From NCBI GenBank assembly GCA_965203795.1, contig OZ241915.1, forward strand, positions 496,001 through 560,000: a stretch of DNA of 64,000 nucleotides. The letters are read 5' to 3'. Both the position numbers and the translations under genes were made by a program. Numbering within the stretch: the stretch's first letter is position 1; every line of letters begins with the position of its first letter. Source of the DNA: CBDBBY01 sp965203795. GTDB lineage: Bacteria > Pseudomonadota > Alphaproteobacteria > Rhodobacterales > Rhodobacteraceae. The notes under the pieces are model-generated. The model saw only the letters and a program-made list of their open reading frames with translations. It had not been told where the DNA came from and searched no databases. Positions 8,870 to 17,238 of the stretch are shown here, one piece after another.

Positions 8870-9814
8870 ATGCGTTTGAGACACGTGAACACCATGCTCG
8901 CGATTGCGGGATCAGGCTCGATTCGCTCCGCGGCAGCGAGGCTCGGCAAGTCGCAGTCCGCATTGACCAAGCAGCTCCGGCAGATGGAGGAGGAGCTCGG
9001 GTTGCCGCTGTTCCAGAGAACCTCGAGAGGCGTCGTTCCGACAGAGCAGGGCCAAGTGCTGCTTGCCCGCGCGCGAATGATCGAGGCGGAGCTGCAGCGG
9101 TTCGACCAGGAGGCGGAGGAACTCAGGGGACGCCAGACCGGCTGCCTGCGGATAAGCGTGGCGCCCTTGGCCGCTGTGACGATCCTGCCCCGCGCGATCG
9201 CGCGTTTCCGGAAATCGTTCCCCGATATCGACATCGCCGTTTCCAGCGACTTGTTCGGCAACGCGCTGAACGCATTGCGGGAAGGTCGGCACGACATCAT
9301 CATCGGTCCCTACGCCGAGGCGGAGCATGCCGGCGGCTTCGACAGCGAAGAGCTTTATTCCACTGAGATAGCCGTCATCACCGGCAAGGGCGCTCCCCAT
9401 GCGGGCGCTCGCTCGCTGAAGGATTTGGCCGGATGCTACTGGATTATGCTCGGAAACTCGGCCGGAACGCCCCGGCGGAGGTTCCAGGAGCGCTTCACGC
9501 GGAACGGGCTGGCTCCTCCGCGAATCCGGCTGGCTTCCGAGTCGCGGCTCGGCCTCCTGTCGCTGGTGGAGGAGATGCACGCGGTCTGCACGTTTCCCGT
9601 CAGGCTGCTGGATGCGCTGAACCGCTCAGGCCGCATCGTCCGAATTCCGGTAAGGGAGGAGCTGGCGCCGCTGGCGATCTCGATGGTGACCCGCGCAGGC
9701 CAGTCGCTGACGCCGGCCGGGGAAAAGCTCGCGGACTGCATCCGGCACAGGGCCGGCATCGTCGTGGCTGACTGGGCGGAGGCCGACAAGCAAGGGCTGT
9801 GCCGTGGTGCTTGA
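8870..9814 (+). CDS. LysR-family transcriptional regulator
   Basis: Regulator of 314 residues with an N-terminal winged helix-turn-helix (residues 1-60: LRHVNTMLAIAGSGSIRSAA then LGKSQSALTKQLRQMEEELG and LPLFQRTSRGVVPTEQG) and a C-terminal substrate-binding domain (about 90-300, beginning LRISVAPLAAVTILPRAIARF). I chose ATG at 8870 because the DNA-binding domain begins there. No metabolic gene remains beside it: decayed IS5 DNA follows immediately. Its usual target may have been lost, or it acts at a distance. The effector is unknown. Confidence 0.88.
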   Translation: MRLRHVNTMLAIAGSGSIRSAAARLGKSQSALTKQLRQMEEELGLPLFQRTSRGVVPTEQGQVLLARARMIEAELQRFDQEAEELRGRQTGCLRISVAPLAAVTILPRAIARFRKSFPDIDIAVSSDLFGNALNALREGRHDIIIGPYAEAEHAGGFDSEELYSTEIAVITGKGAPHAGARSLKDLAGCYWIMLGNSAGTPRRRFQERFTRNGLAPPRIRLASESRLGLLSLVEEMHAVCTFPVRLLDALNRSGRIVRIPVREELAPLAISMVTRAGQSLTPAGEKLADCIRHRAGIVVADWAEADKQGLCRGA

Positions 9815-9935
9815 ATCCCCGGATGTCCGGCGGGTGCCTCAATCCGGGAACCTGCCGTACGACCCGCGAATTCCTTGATGGCAGTGGCCCCTCGACTGAT
9901 CGCTGCGGCCGGTCGGCCCGCAAACAGAGTTGGGA

Positions 9936-10735
9936 CGGAACAGGGCCGCAATGCCTTCGCTGTCCTTTTCAACGCAAAGCGCGGTGAAGCCGGACAGCCG
10001 GTCCGCGGTGAGCTGGACGCCTTCGGCGACCTCCAGTGCGCTCGCGCTGGGGAAAGGCCGAGATCACGGATGAGCGTGCTGCCAGGAGGATCCGGCCCGA
10101 CGAGTCCCTCGGCACGGTGCGGGCAATGGGCGCGGGCGGGTGCTGGACGGTCAAGTCCGGCGAGGCGAAGGCTCGGCCGGACCGATTGAAGCAGGCCGGA
10201 GTTGCCGTCTTGGTTTTCGCGTGCAAGTCATGCATCGGCTTGGGCAGGACGAACGGAATCATCTGGCGGCAGACCGCCGCGGGTGCCACCGCCTATGACG
10301 GCGCAAGGTCGCGGGAAGGCTTGATCCAAGCTGCCGTGCCGGGCACGAGGTGTGGGCGGGCGCCAAATGCGCCCCCTTGGAATCCGCCTCCCAAGGGAAA
10401 AAGGATGCCGACAGGGGGGCAAGAAAGGAAGCTTATTGTCAGACCGGACGCACGATCAGAACGGCTGGCGCCGCGGGCGGCGGTTCCGTGCGAGAAAACG
10501 GCCTGCCGCATGAAGCGTTGCGTTGGCGTTGCAGCGGCAAAGCGTCCGCTTGAACCCGATAGCTACGACAGGCCCAAATCCCGCGCTACCGCCCCCCCGG
10601 CATGGTCCGGAAACGGCCCGGATCAAGCAATCCAATCCTTCAAATCCGACCGGATCGGGCGGAAAACCCGCCCGCTGATCAACCAAATTAGCCGGATTGC
10701 AAATTCGATTCGCTGTCGAAGGTGTCCGAGTTTCG
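9936..10735 (+). pseudogene. Decayed IS5-family element, copy B
   Basis: Remnant of the same element as the intact one at 4.4-5.7 kb. Recognisable transposase stretches are ARRIRPDES, RTNGIIWRQTAAGATAYDG and GARSREGLIQAA, which match AREIRPDEP, RKHGIIRRQIVTDAAAHDG and GARLREGLIQTA of the intact protein. The N-terminal third, including the first catalytic Asp, is scrambled, and the C-terminal part is frameshifted. The terminal block GTCGAAGGTGTCCGAG near 10720 marks its outer end. Confidence 0.8.
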
Positions 10736-10745
10736 AGAACTCTGA

Positions 10746-11615
10746 TCAAGCGGCGGCGTCGAGCTCGTCCCTGACCACCTTTACGAGCAGCGGCTGATCA
10801 AGCCGCGTCTTGATTACCGCGACGCTCGCTCCCAGTTCCGCCACATCCTTTGCAATGCCGTCCGTCCTCTCACGCATCTCCCTGCCTTGAGCCTCGTACG
10901 CTTCCCTCAACTCCTTGCCCAGCGCGGCGTCCGTTTCCCTCAACTCCTTGCCTTGGGCAGCGATCGCGTCCAGCAGCCTCTGTTCCGAAGCTTTGCCCTC
11001 TTCCCTCAACTCCTTGTACGCTTCCCTCAACTCCCTGCTTTGAGCCTCGTACGCTTCCCTCAACTCCTTGCCCAGCGCGGCGTCCGCTTCCCTCAGCTCC
11101 TTGCCCAGCGCGGCGTCCGTTTCCCTCAACTCCTTGCCTTGGGCAGCGATCGCGTCCAGCAGCCTCTGTTCCGAAGCTTTGCCCTCTTCCCTCAACTCCT
11201 TGTACGCTTCCCTCAACTCCCTGCTTTGAGCCTCGTACGCTTCCCTCAACTCCTTGCCCAGCGCGGCGTCCGCTTCCCTCAGCTCCTTGCCCAGCGCGGC
11301 GTCTGCTTCCCTCAACTCCTTGCCTTGGGCAGCGATCGCGTCCAGCAGCCTCTGTTCCGAAGCTTCGCCCTCTTCCTGCAACTCCTTGTACGCTTCCCTA
11401 AACTCCGTGCCCAGCGCGGCGTCCGCTTCCCTCAACTCCTTGCCTTGGGCAGCGATCACGTCCAGCAACTTCGTGCCTTGCACGTCAATTTTGCTCGACA
11501 ATTCGCTTACGGAATTATCGAGTTTCCTCTCAACTCTCCTATTGTCCACGCGCAACCACGTAAACAGGGTGAGGAAGAGGGCTGCGAGGCCGATGAATCC
11601 AACGTAGTTTTCCAT
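10746..11615 (-). CDS. Membrane-anchored coiled-coil repeat protein
   Basis: Unrecognised protein of 289 residues. It starts at ATG 11615 with one N-terminal membrane segment (GFIGLAALFLTLFTWL, residues about 5-20). Then comes a long, highly charged alpha-helical coiled coil made of KELREADAALG, KELREAYEAQS and EEGKASEQRLLDAIAAQG modules. A non-repetitive tail of about 45 residues (ERTDGIAKDVAELGASVAVI then KTRLDQPLLVKVV) ends it. The tail resembles short heptad proteins that accompany membrane or phage-related complexes, but I cannot name the family. The repeats give 186-bp DNA repeats. It sits between two dead IS5 copies and may have travelled with them. Confidence 0.75.
   Translation of the reverse strand: MENYVGFIGLAALFLTLFTWLRVDNRRVERKLDNSVSELSSKIDVQGTKLLDVIAAQGKELREADAALGTEFREAYKELQEEGEASEQRLLDAIAAQGKELREADAALGKELREADAALGKELREAYEAQSRELREAYKELREEGKASEQRLLDAIAAQGKELRETDAALGKELREADAALGKELREAYEAQSRELREAYKELREEGKASEQRLLDAIAAQGKELRETDAALGKELREAYEAQGREMRERTDGIAKDVAELGASVAVIKTRLDQPLLVKVVRDELDAAA
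10971..11400. repeat. 186-bp near-perfect tandem repeats inside the coiled-coil gene
   Basis: The marker CAGCAGCCTCTGTTCCGAAG starts at 10971, 11157 and 11343, exactly 186 bases (62 codons) apart. The sequence between is almost identical, with nested shorter repeats built on CTTCCCTCAACTCCTTG. Because 186 is a multiple of three, unit gain or loss keeps the frame, so the coiled-coil length could vary between strains. Confidence 0.93.
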
Positions 11616-11699
11616 GCGATTCAATATAGCGATGGACAGAACAGTAGAAAACAATGATTCAAAAAAACCCGGCGGCCAAGCGGTCGCTTGCTGCGCGGC

Positions 11700-12180
11700 C
11701 GCCACGCATTCGCAGCCGTTCGACGATATCGCATCCCGCGGGATGAGCACAAGATGGGCTTATCACCCAGCGTCAAGGCCTGGATTTGTCCATTTCGGCG
11801 GCGGATCGCCGCGGACGCCCTTGACGGCGCAAGGCTGCCCGAAGGCTTGATCCAGACTTCCATGCCGGATGCGAGGCGCAGGCGGATGCCGGGCACATCT
11901 TCGCCCGACCGAAGAGCCCCATGGGGCAGATTGCCCGCGCCAAAGCGGCGGCCGCGATCGCGGACACGGCATGCGGCATGAACCGGCCGTGTCGCCCATG
12001 CAGCCGACTGCATCCACTTGAACCCGCCGGAGCCGCAACGGATCCGAATCCCGCTCTCCCGACACTCCGAACAGGACGGAAACAGCCAGAATCGAGCGAT
12101 CCGGACATTCAAAATGGCCGGAAAGCCAAGCCCGCTGGCCCTCGAAGCCGCCCGGACGGCGCGATCAGGCAGGTTCCGTA
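11700..12180 (+). pseudogene. Decayed IS5-family element, copy C
   Basis: Third copy, more eroded. The stretch GARLPEGLIQTSMPDA matches GARLREGLIQTANTGS of the intact transposase. The following DNA matches the region downstream of the intact gene, for example TCCCGACACTCCGAACAGG, present in both. Several frameshifts; no functional protein. Confidence 0.7.
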
Positions 12181-12195
12181 GGCGTGCAGCTCGCT

Positions 12196-13329
12196 TCAGC
12201 CGGCCTCCTCGAGGAATTTCTTCAGCTCGGGTTCCGCCGGAGGAACCACGAGGCCGGGCGCGTCGGGCAATGCGACCCGGCCGTTCCGGATTTCCAGAAC
12301 ATCGCCGCAAAGCGACGTTCGAAGCGCGTTGTCGTTCACATCCATTTCGCAGAACGAAACGCCGTTCACAGCGGCCGTGACCGCAAGCGCGGCCATCTGG
12401 CCCACCGCCGTGCCCATGAAATGAGGCCAGAGGATTGCGTCTTCCGGGATAGCCGCGGCGAGGTCCAGAGCGCCGGTAAGTCCGCCCCATTTCGCGATGT
12501 CCGGCTGCAGCACCTTCAAGCCCGCATTGGCCAGCGCCAGGAACCGATCGATCCCGTAAACGTTTTCCCCGGCAGCCAGCCGGATGCCGGTCGACAGCGA
12601 CAATTCCTCCCAGTCCGAAAGCGGGGCGTCGGCTGGCAGGGGTTCCTCGGCGAAGAAAATCGGCAGGCGGTCCAGCGATCCGAGCAGGTCGATCGCTTTG
12701 GCCAAGTCCCAGCTCTGGTTGCTGTCGATCAATAGATGCGCGTTTCCGGGCAGCAGCCTGACAGCGCGATTGATCAGGTCCGTTTCGCCGTCCGGCAGCA
12801 AGCCGACCTTCAGCTTGAAGTAGGTTTGGCCGAGTGCGGCGTGGCGAGGAATCAGGCGGTCAAGGTCCTCGGCATTGATCGAGCTTGCGTAGCAGCGCGG
12901 CGCCCGGTCGGACAGGTCCATGTGGTCCGCGAAGGATCGGCCTGCCTTGCGCAGCGCCAAGTCCCAAAGAGCCGTGTCGATTCCGGCAAGGACATGCTCC
13001 CAGACCTGGCTCTGGCCCGCATGCAGGAAATAGATCGACAGCCCCTTGCGCAGCTGTTCCCCGGCCTCCCGCGGTTCGGTGAAGGCGAGGCTTGCCAGAT
13101 TGGGCGCGACGATGTCCTCCACCAGATGCGCCTTGTGGAGATTGGCGCGGGGCGGGAAATTGGCCCAAATCTCGCCCCAGCCGAAACAGCCGTCGCCGTC
13201 CGTGATCCGGATCAGCAGGGCCGGGCGCGCGGGCATGGCCCCCAGCGCCATTCTCGGCGAAACGCCCCCGTCGGCGCGCAGGGGGAACGGTTCGACCCCG
13301 GCAAGCGTTATGCTTTCGCGGAACCCCAC
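12196..13329 (-). CDS. Mandelate racemase / muconate lactonizing enzyme family protein (probable sugar-acid dehydratase)
   Basis: Enolase-superfamily enzyme of 377 residues. N-terminal capping domain 1-125, then the TIM barrel with catalytic KLK (Lys172 and Lys174). Metal ligands are Asp202 (LLIDSNQSWD), Glu228 (FAEEPL) and Glu255 (AAGENVYG). Asp277 in QPDIAKWGG and His303 in WPHFMGT complete the typical acid/base set. These residues fit an acid-sugar dehydratase more than an epimerase, but the substrate cannot be read from sequence. It is the last gene of a leftward cluster with an aldehyde dehydrogenase remnant and a split transketolase. A GntR regulator lies at the head of the cluster. Confidence 0.85.
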   Translation of the reverse strand: MGFRESITLAGVEPFPLRADGGVSPRMALGAMPARPALLIRITDGDGCFGWGEIWANFPPRANLHKAHLVEDIVAPNLASLAFTEPREAGEQLRKGLSIYFLHAGQSQVWEHVLAGIDTALWDLALRKAGRSFADHMDLSDRAPRCYASSINAEDLDRLIPRHAALGQTYFKLKVGLLPDGETDLINRAVRLLPGNAHLLIDSNQSWDLAKAIDLLGSLDRLPIFFAEEPLPADAPLSDWEELSLSTGIRLAAGENVYGIDRFLALANAGLKVLQPDIAKWGGLTGALDLAAAIPEDAILWPHFMGTAVGQMAALAVTAAVNGVSFCEMDVNDNALRTSLCGDVLEIRNGRVALPDAPGLVVPPAEPELKKFLEEAG

Positions 13330-13332
13330 CGC

Positions 13333-14219
13333 CTACAACGCGAGATGGGCCGAGCGCTTGGAGGTGTGGAAATTCACCGCCGTCGGCCCCGCGGAGTTGG
13401 CGCCGACGCGCGAAATCCCGTTCCCGCCGAGAGGCATGTCGTTGTCCGGCACGGCGCCGCGGTTGGCATGCATCATGCCATGCCGGCCTTCGGCGAGGAA
13501 GCGCCGCGCTTGGGCGGCGGAATCGGAGAACAGCGCCGAGGTCGGGCCGAATTCGGTTCGGTTCAGCATCTTGATCGCCTGGTCGAAGCTGTCGTGCTCG
13601 ATAGCCGGAAGAACGGCGCCGAAGATTTCCTCCTGCCCTGCGACGCATTGGCGCTGCGCATCCCCGAGGCCGGCCGGTATGGATGGCCTCCGTCCGGCGC
13701 CCGCCCGCCCGCCTGCGGAACCGCCGCTCCGCAATGGCCTTGGCGGTCACGTCGCAGACATCCGGCCGATGGCCGAGGTTGCGAAGCGGCCCCATCTGCA
13801 TGCCGGCGCCCATGCCGTTGCCCAGCATGATAGCCCTTCGTCCGAGCCGCTTGGTCGCGCTGTGCCAATGCTCCGCCGACCGCCGCGCGGCGCTGGGCCG
13901 CCGTGAAGCGGCCTTCCGCGCAGCCTTTGAGCGTCGCGGCCCGCGCTTCGGCCAGGATCTTGCCCTGCTCCAGCGTCGCGGCTTCGGCGATCCCATTGAT
14001 TCGCGCTACGACCGCATCAAGGAAGGCGTTCAGCCGCTCGCCTCGCTCCAGCCTCGGCGCGCGGGCACTATCCGCCTGCGCGTCGCTGGCGTGCTCGACC
14101 ATGGCCTCAGGTTCCGCGGCGACGGGAATGCCGCAGCGTCCTGTCCTCTTCGTCGGCTTGGCGGGATTGCGGGCTTCGCACGCGTCAGTCCCCGACGCGA
14201 ATTCGCAGCGGCAGCTCAT
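13333..14219 (-). pseudogene. Aldehyde dehydrogenase pseudogene with internal deletion and frameshifts
   Basis: Three pieces of an NAD(P)-dependent aldehyde dehydrogenase appear in order but in different frames. The first is an N-terminal piece (RLNAFLDAVVARINGIAEAA and LEQGKILAEARA, near 14100-13930). The second is a middle piece (MLGNGMGAGMQMGPL, near 13830). The third is a C-terminal piece (EEIFGAVLPAIEHDSF, then FGPTSALFSD and MPLGGNGISRVG, 13650-13333). Full-length enzymes need about 1.45 kb and only 0.89 kb is here. The cofactor-binding region and the catalytic cysteine segment are gone, so the enzyme is dead. In the intact pathway it would have oxidised an aldehyde made after dehydration of the sugar acid. 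Confidence 0.8.
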
Positions 14220-14222
14220 CGT

Positions 14223-15209
14223 TCAACGCTTCCTGTCCACGACATCGCGGCACGCTTCCGCGATGGCCGCGCTGTCCATGCCGAATTTCTTCAGCAGGTA
14301 GGCGGTGGAGCCGCCCTCGCAGAACCGGTCCTGAACGCCGATGCGCCGGAAGGGAAGCCCGATCCCCGCCTCGGCGAGCGTTTCGGCGATCGCCGAGCCG
14401 AGCCCGCCGATGACGCTGTGGTTTTCGGCCGTGACGATGGCGCCGGTTTCTCGCGCGCAATCCAGCACCAGTTCGGCGTCGAGCGGCTTGATCGAGGCCA
14501 TGTCGACCACGCGGACCGAAATCCCTTCGCGGTCGAGAGCAGCGGCCGCGGCCATCGCTTCCGCCACTTCGATGCCGGCGGCGATGATCGTCGCATCGCA
14601 GCCGTCGCGCCGGACCGCGCCCTTGCCCAGTTTCAGATCGCGCGGCGCGATTTCGCCTTCGGGCGGGCGTTCAGGGCGCTTCAAGCGCAGATAAGCCGGC
14701 CCGTCCCATTCCAGCGCCAGCCTGACGGCGGCGGCGTGGCATTCGGGTCCCGATGGCTCGAGCACCATCATGTTCGGCACCGCGCGCATCAGGGCGATAT
14801 CTTCGCTCGCCTGGTGGGACACGCCCAGAATCGTCGCGATTCCCGGCAGGAAGCCCACGATCTTCATCGGCAGGTTCGGATAGGCCGCCTGCATGGTGAT
14901 CTGGTCGAAGCAGCGCTTTGTGGTGAAGGCGCAGAAGCTGTGGACGAAGGGGATTTCGCCCGAGCGTGCCATGCCTCCCGCGAGGCCGATCATGTTGGCT
15001 TCGACGATGCCGACATTGTGGAAGCGCTCGGGCAGCTCGTCGCGGAAGCGGTCCGTCTCGGTCGGAGGCACCAGATCGGCGCAAAGGGCGACGATGCGGC
15101 TGTCGTTGTTCGCAGCTTCCACGAGGGCATCGCCGTAGCTGCGCGGAATGGGCCTGAAGGAACGGTTGATGAAATCGGCGGCTTCAAGCTTGGTCAGGGG
15201 AGCGCTCAT
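14223..15209 (-). CDS. Transketolase, C-terminal subunit
   Basis: 328 residues corresponding to the second half of transketolase: pyrimidine-binding domain (RSYGDALVEAANNDSRIVAL, then IVEANMIGLAGGMARSGEI) with the cofactor-activating glutamate in IVEAN, and the C-terminal domain (IIAAGIEVAEAMAAA, ENHSVIGGLGSAIAE). It must pair with the neighbouring N-terminal subunit to form the thiamine diphosphate active site. Its ATG overlaps the stop of the N-terminal subunit gene in ATGA, which implies coupled translation. Two-subunit transketolases of this kind often sit in catabolic operons rather than serving the central pentose phosphate pathway. Confidence 0.92.
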   Translation of the reverse strand: MSAPLTKLEAADFINRSFRPIPRSYGDALVEAANNDSRIVALCADLVPPTETDRFRDELPERFHNVGIVEANMIGLAGGMARSGEIPFVHSFCAFTTKRCFDQITMQAAYPNLPMKIVGFLPGIATILGVSHQASEDIALMRAVPNMMVLEPSGPECHAAAVRLALEWDGPAYLRLKRPERPPEGEIAPRDLKLGKGAVRRDGCDATIIAAGIEVAEAMAAAAALDREGISVRVVDMASIKPLDAELVLDCARETGAIVTAENHSVIGGLGSAIAETLAEAGIGLPFRRIGVQDRFCEGGSTAYLLKKFGMDSAAIAEACRDVVDRKR

Positions 15210-16054
15210 GAAGGCAGCTTTCCTTCCAGTTCGGCGCGGGCACTGTCGGCGACCTCTTCGGGAAAGCGCAGCTGGTGGAACATCAGCCCCTCCAGCGAGG
15301 AAACGCCTTTGCCCATCAGCGTGTTGGCCTTGATGAAGCTGGGCTTGCCTTTGGCCGCCCGGGCGGCGTCGAATGCGCCCAGAAGAGCGCCGATATCGTT
15401 GCCGTCCACCTCCTGCGCGGCGAAGCCGAAGGCCGCCATCTTGTCGCAAAGCGGCTCAAGCGACATGACCAGATCCATCGGCCCTTCGGATTGCACGAAA
15501 TTGTAGTCCGCGATCAGGCAGAGATTGTCGAGCCCCTCGGCCCCGGCCAGCATCGCCGCCTCCCAGACTTGACCCTCCTGCATTTCGCCGTCCCCCACGA
15601 TCGCGTAGCAGCGCGAGGACCGGCCCTGGCGCTTCGCCGCCATCGCGCAGCCCACGGCCACTGACAGCCCCTGTCCAAGGGACCCGCAGGTCGCCTCCAC
15701 GCACGGGCCCATCCGTTCGGATGAGTTGATCTCCAGCGGAGAGCCGTCCCGAACGTAGGTCGACAGCGTGCCCGTGTCGAAAAACCCGCGTTCGGCCAGC
15801 GCGGCGTAGAAGACCGCGGCGTTGTGGGCGGTGGTCAGGAAAATCCGATCGCGGTCGGGCCACGCCGGGTTGGCCGGGTCCATCCGCGCCTCAGCAAAGT
15901 AAAGCGCGGCGAAAATGTCGGCCGCGCCCAGACCTTGCAGGACATGGCCTTGGCCGGTAGGGGCGACCATGCTGACCACGTGAAGACGAAGCCGCGCCGC
16001 GACCGCCTCAAGGTTTTCCAGATTGTGCCCCGATGCCGCTTGCCCGGCCATCAC
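15206..16054 (-). CDS. Transketolase, N-terminal subunit
   Basis: 282 residues forming the thiamine diphosphate-binding half. The motif GDGEMQEGQVWEA (from about residue 154) binds the diphosphate and Mg2+, and CGSLGQGLSVAVG (about 123) is typical. The usual SKGH motif reads TTAH here, but the histidine (His77) is kept. First gene of the leftward cluster, preceded by the divergent promoter region shared with the GntR gene. Start ATG at 16054; a second Met follows directly. Confidence 0.92.
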   Translation of the reverse strand: MMAGQAASGHNLENLEAVAARLRLHVVSMVAPTGQGHVLQGLGAADIFAALYFAEARMDPANPAWPDRDRIFLTTAHNAAVFYAALAERGFFDTGTLSTYVRDGSPLEINSSERMGPCVEATCGSLGQGLSVAVGCAMAAKRQGRSSRCYAIVGDGEMQEGQVWEAAMLAGAEGLDNLCLIADYNFVQSEGPMDLVMSLEPLCDKMAAFGFAAQEVDGNDIGALLGAFDAARAAKGKPSFIKANTLMGKGVSSLEGLMFHQLRFPEEVADSARAELEGKLPS

Positions 16055-16206
16055 TCCCCTTTCCCGGTCTTGGCCCGGTGCGCGGACCTTTACGCGATAG
16101 CGGTGGTCCCGATGATCCGCCGCCCTCGTGCTTGAAACCTGGAACGGTTTCGCGCATAAAGTTCTAGACCTTCATACCAATCGGGCGCGCCTTGAGGATT
16201 GTCAAC
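16055..16206. promoter_or_regulatory. Divergent promoter region of the transketolase cluster and gntR
   Basis: 152 bases between divergent genes. A short palindrome TCTAGA (in GTTCTAGACC, 16161-16170) is a candidate GntR operator half-site. GAGGA at 16194-16198 is the ribosome-binding site of the regulator gene. No clear sigma70 boxes. Confidence 0.35.
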
Positions 16207-16950
16207 ATGAATCTGCAGTCGATGAGACGCCGCGCCGTGCCGCTCCATGCCGAAGTGGCGGAGGTTCTGCGCCACCGGATCATGTCGGGCTATTTGCCCG
16301 CAGGCGCCAGGCTGCCGACGCTTCGGGAGCTGACGGAACAGCTCGGCGTGGCGCGCATGACCGTGGTTCAGGCAATGAACGCGGTGGAGGAGGAAGGCCT
16401 GATCGAGCGGCATTCCGGGCGGGGCACTTTCGTGCGCGACGTGGTCATCCCCGACCGGCATACGCTGCGGATGAAGGCGGAAATGTCCCAGATCCATTCA
16501 ATGGTCTCGCAGCTCGAGGTTTCGGTTCTTGACGGGAACGCGACGGTTGAATCGTCGGAGGAGGACGGGCGCAGCTTCCGCTGCATGAAACGGACCCATG
16601 CCAAGGACGGCAAGCCTTTCTGCTGGGCGGACCTGCGTTTGGACGATGGCATTTTCGCGAGGGCGCCGGACAGGTTTTCAAAGGAAATCGTGGTGAGCGT
16701 GCTGAAGGATCTCGGGGTTGAGGTGTTTTCCGCCCGACAGAAAGTGACGATTGCCTACGCGGACTTCGATCTGGCGCAAGCGCTGGACATCAATGTGAAT
16801 TCAGCGGTGTTCCGGGTGTTCCGGGAATTCTTCGATGCCGAGAGCAAGCTGATTTACTCCGCCAGCCTGTTCTATCCGGGCGACATTCTGGAACTGGACA
16901 TCGAGTTCACCGTGGGTCGAGCCGGATATCGCAAACCGGCCGAACCCTGA
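16207..16950 (+). CDS. GntR-family transcriptional regulator (HutC/UTRA type)
   Basis: 247-residue regulator. The winged helix occupies residues about 12-75 (EVAEVLRHRIMSGYLPAGAR, then LPTLRELTEQLGVARMT and GLIERHSGRGTFV). A UTRA-type ligand-binding domain follows (about 90-245). ATG at 16207 is preferred over an upstream TTG because GAGGA lies eight bases before it. Its position, head to head with the transketolase and dehydratase cluster, makes it the likely local repressor, with a pathway intermediate as effector. Confidence 0.88.
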   Translation: MNLQSMRRRAVPLHAEVAEVLRHRIMSGYLPAGARLPTLRELTEQLGVARMTVVQAMNAVEEEGLIERHSGRGTFVRDVVIPDRHTLRMKAEMSQIHSMVSQLEVSVLDGNATVESSEEDGRSFRCMKRTHAKDGKPFCWADLRLDDGIFARAPDRFSKEIVVSVLKDLGVEVFSARQKVTIAYADFDLAQALDINVNSAVFRVFREFFDAESKLIYSASLFYPGDILELDIEFTVGRAGYRKPAEP

Positions 16951-17238
16951 CCCGCGAACGTGCCGACCGGGGCGGAATTCGATCATCCCGCCAGGATTCG
17001 GAAGCCGGAAACCCATTCAGCGGCAGCCGGCATTCCGCGCTCGCCGACTCGGGATGCATGGCCCTGCCGCCGCATCCGCGTCCGGAGAAACAAGATTCGG
17101 CCTATGCCGCGACTTCCTGCACAGGCTGATTGATCGAAGCCGCGACGCGATTTCGGAAATCCGGATCCCTTCAGGATCGGGTCGATTCCAAACCGGGCAG
17201 CGCTGCCCTTGATCACGTCCCGACGGGATAAGCCGCAG
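16951..17238. other. Intergenic region, nothing recognised
   Basis: Convergent space between the GntR gene and the lipoprotein gene. No motif, terminator with T-tract or conserved frame was seen. Confidence 0.35.

Noticed and set aside
9600..9923. Possible second gene antisense to the LysR gene end
   Set aside because: The frame is an Arg/Pro-rich shadow with no start signal.
10850..11657. Plus-strand repeat proteins opposite the coiled-coil gene
   Set aside because: They mirror the 186-bp repeats. The minus-strand frame has a start, a membrane anchor, regular heptads and a unique tail, so it is the real gene.
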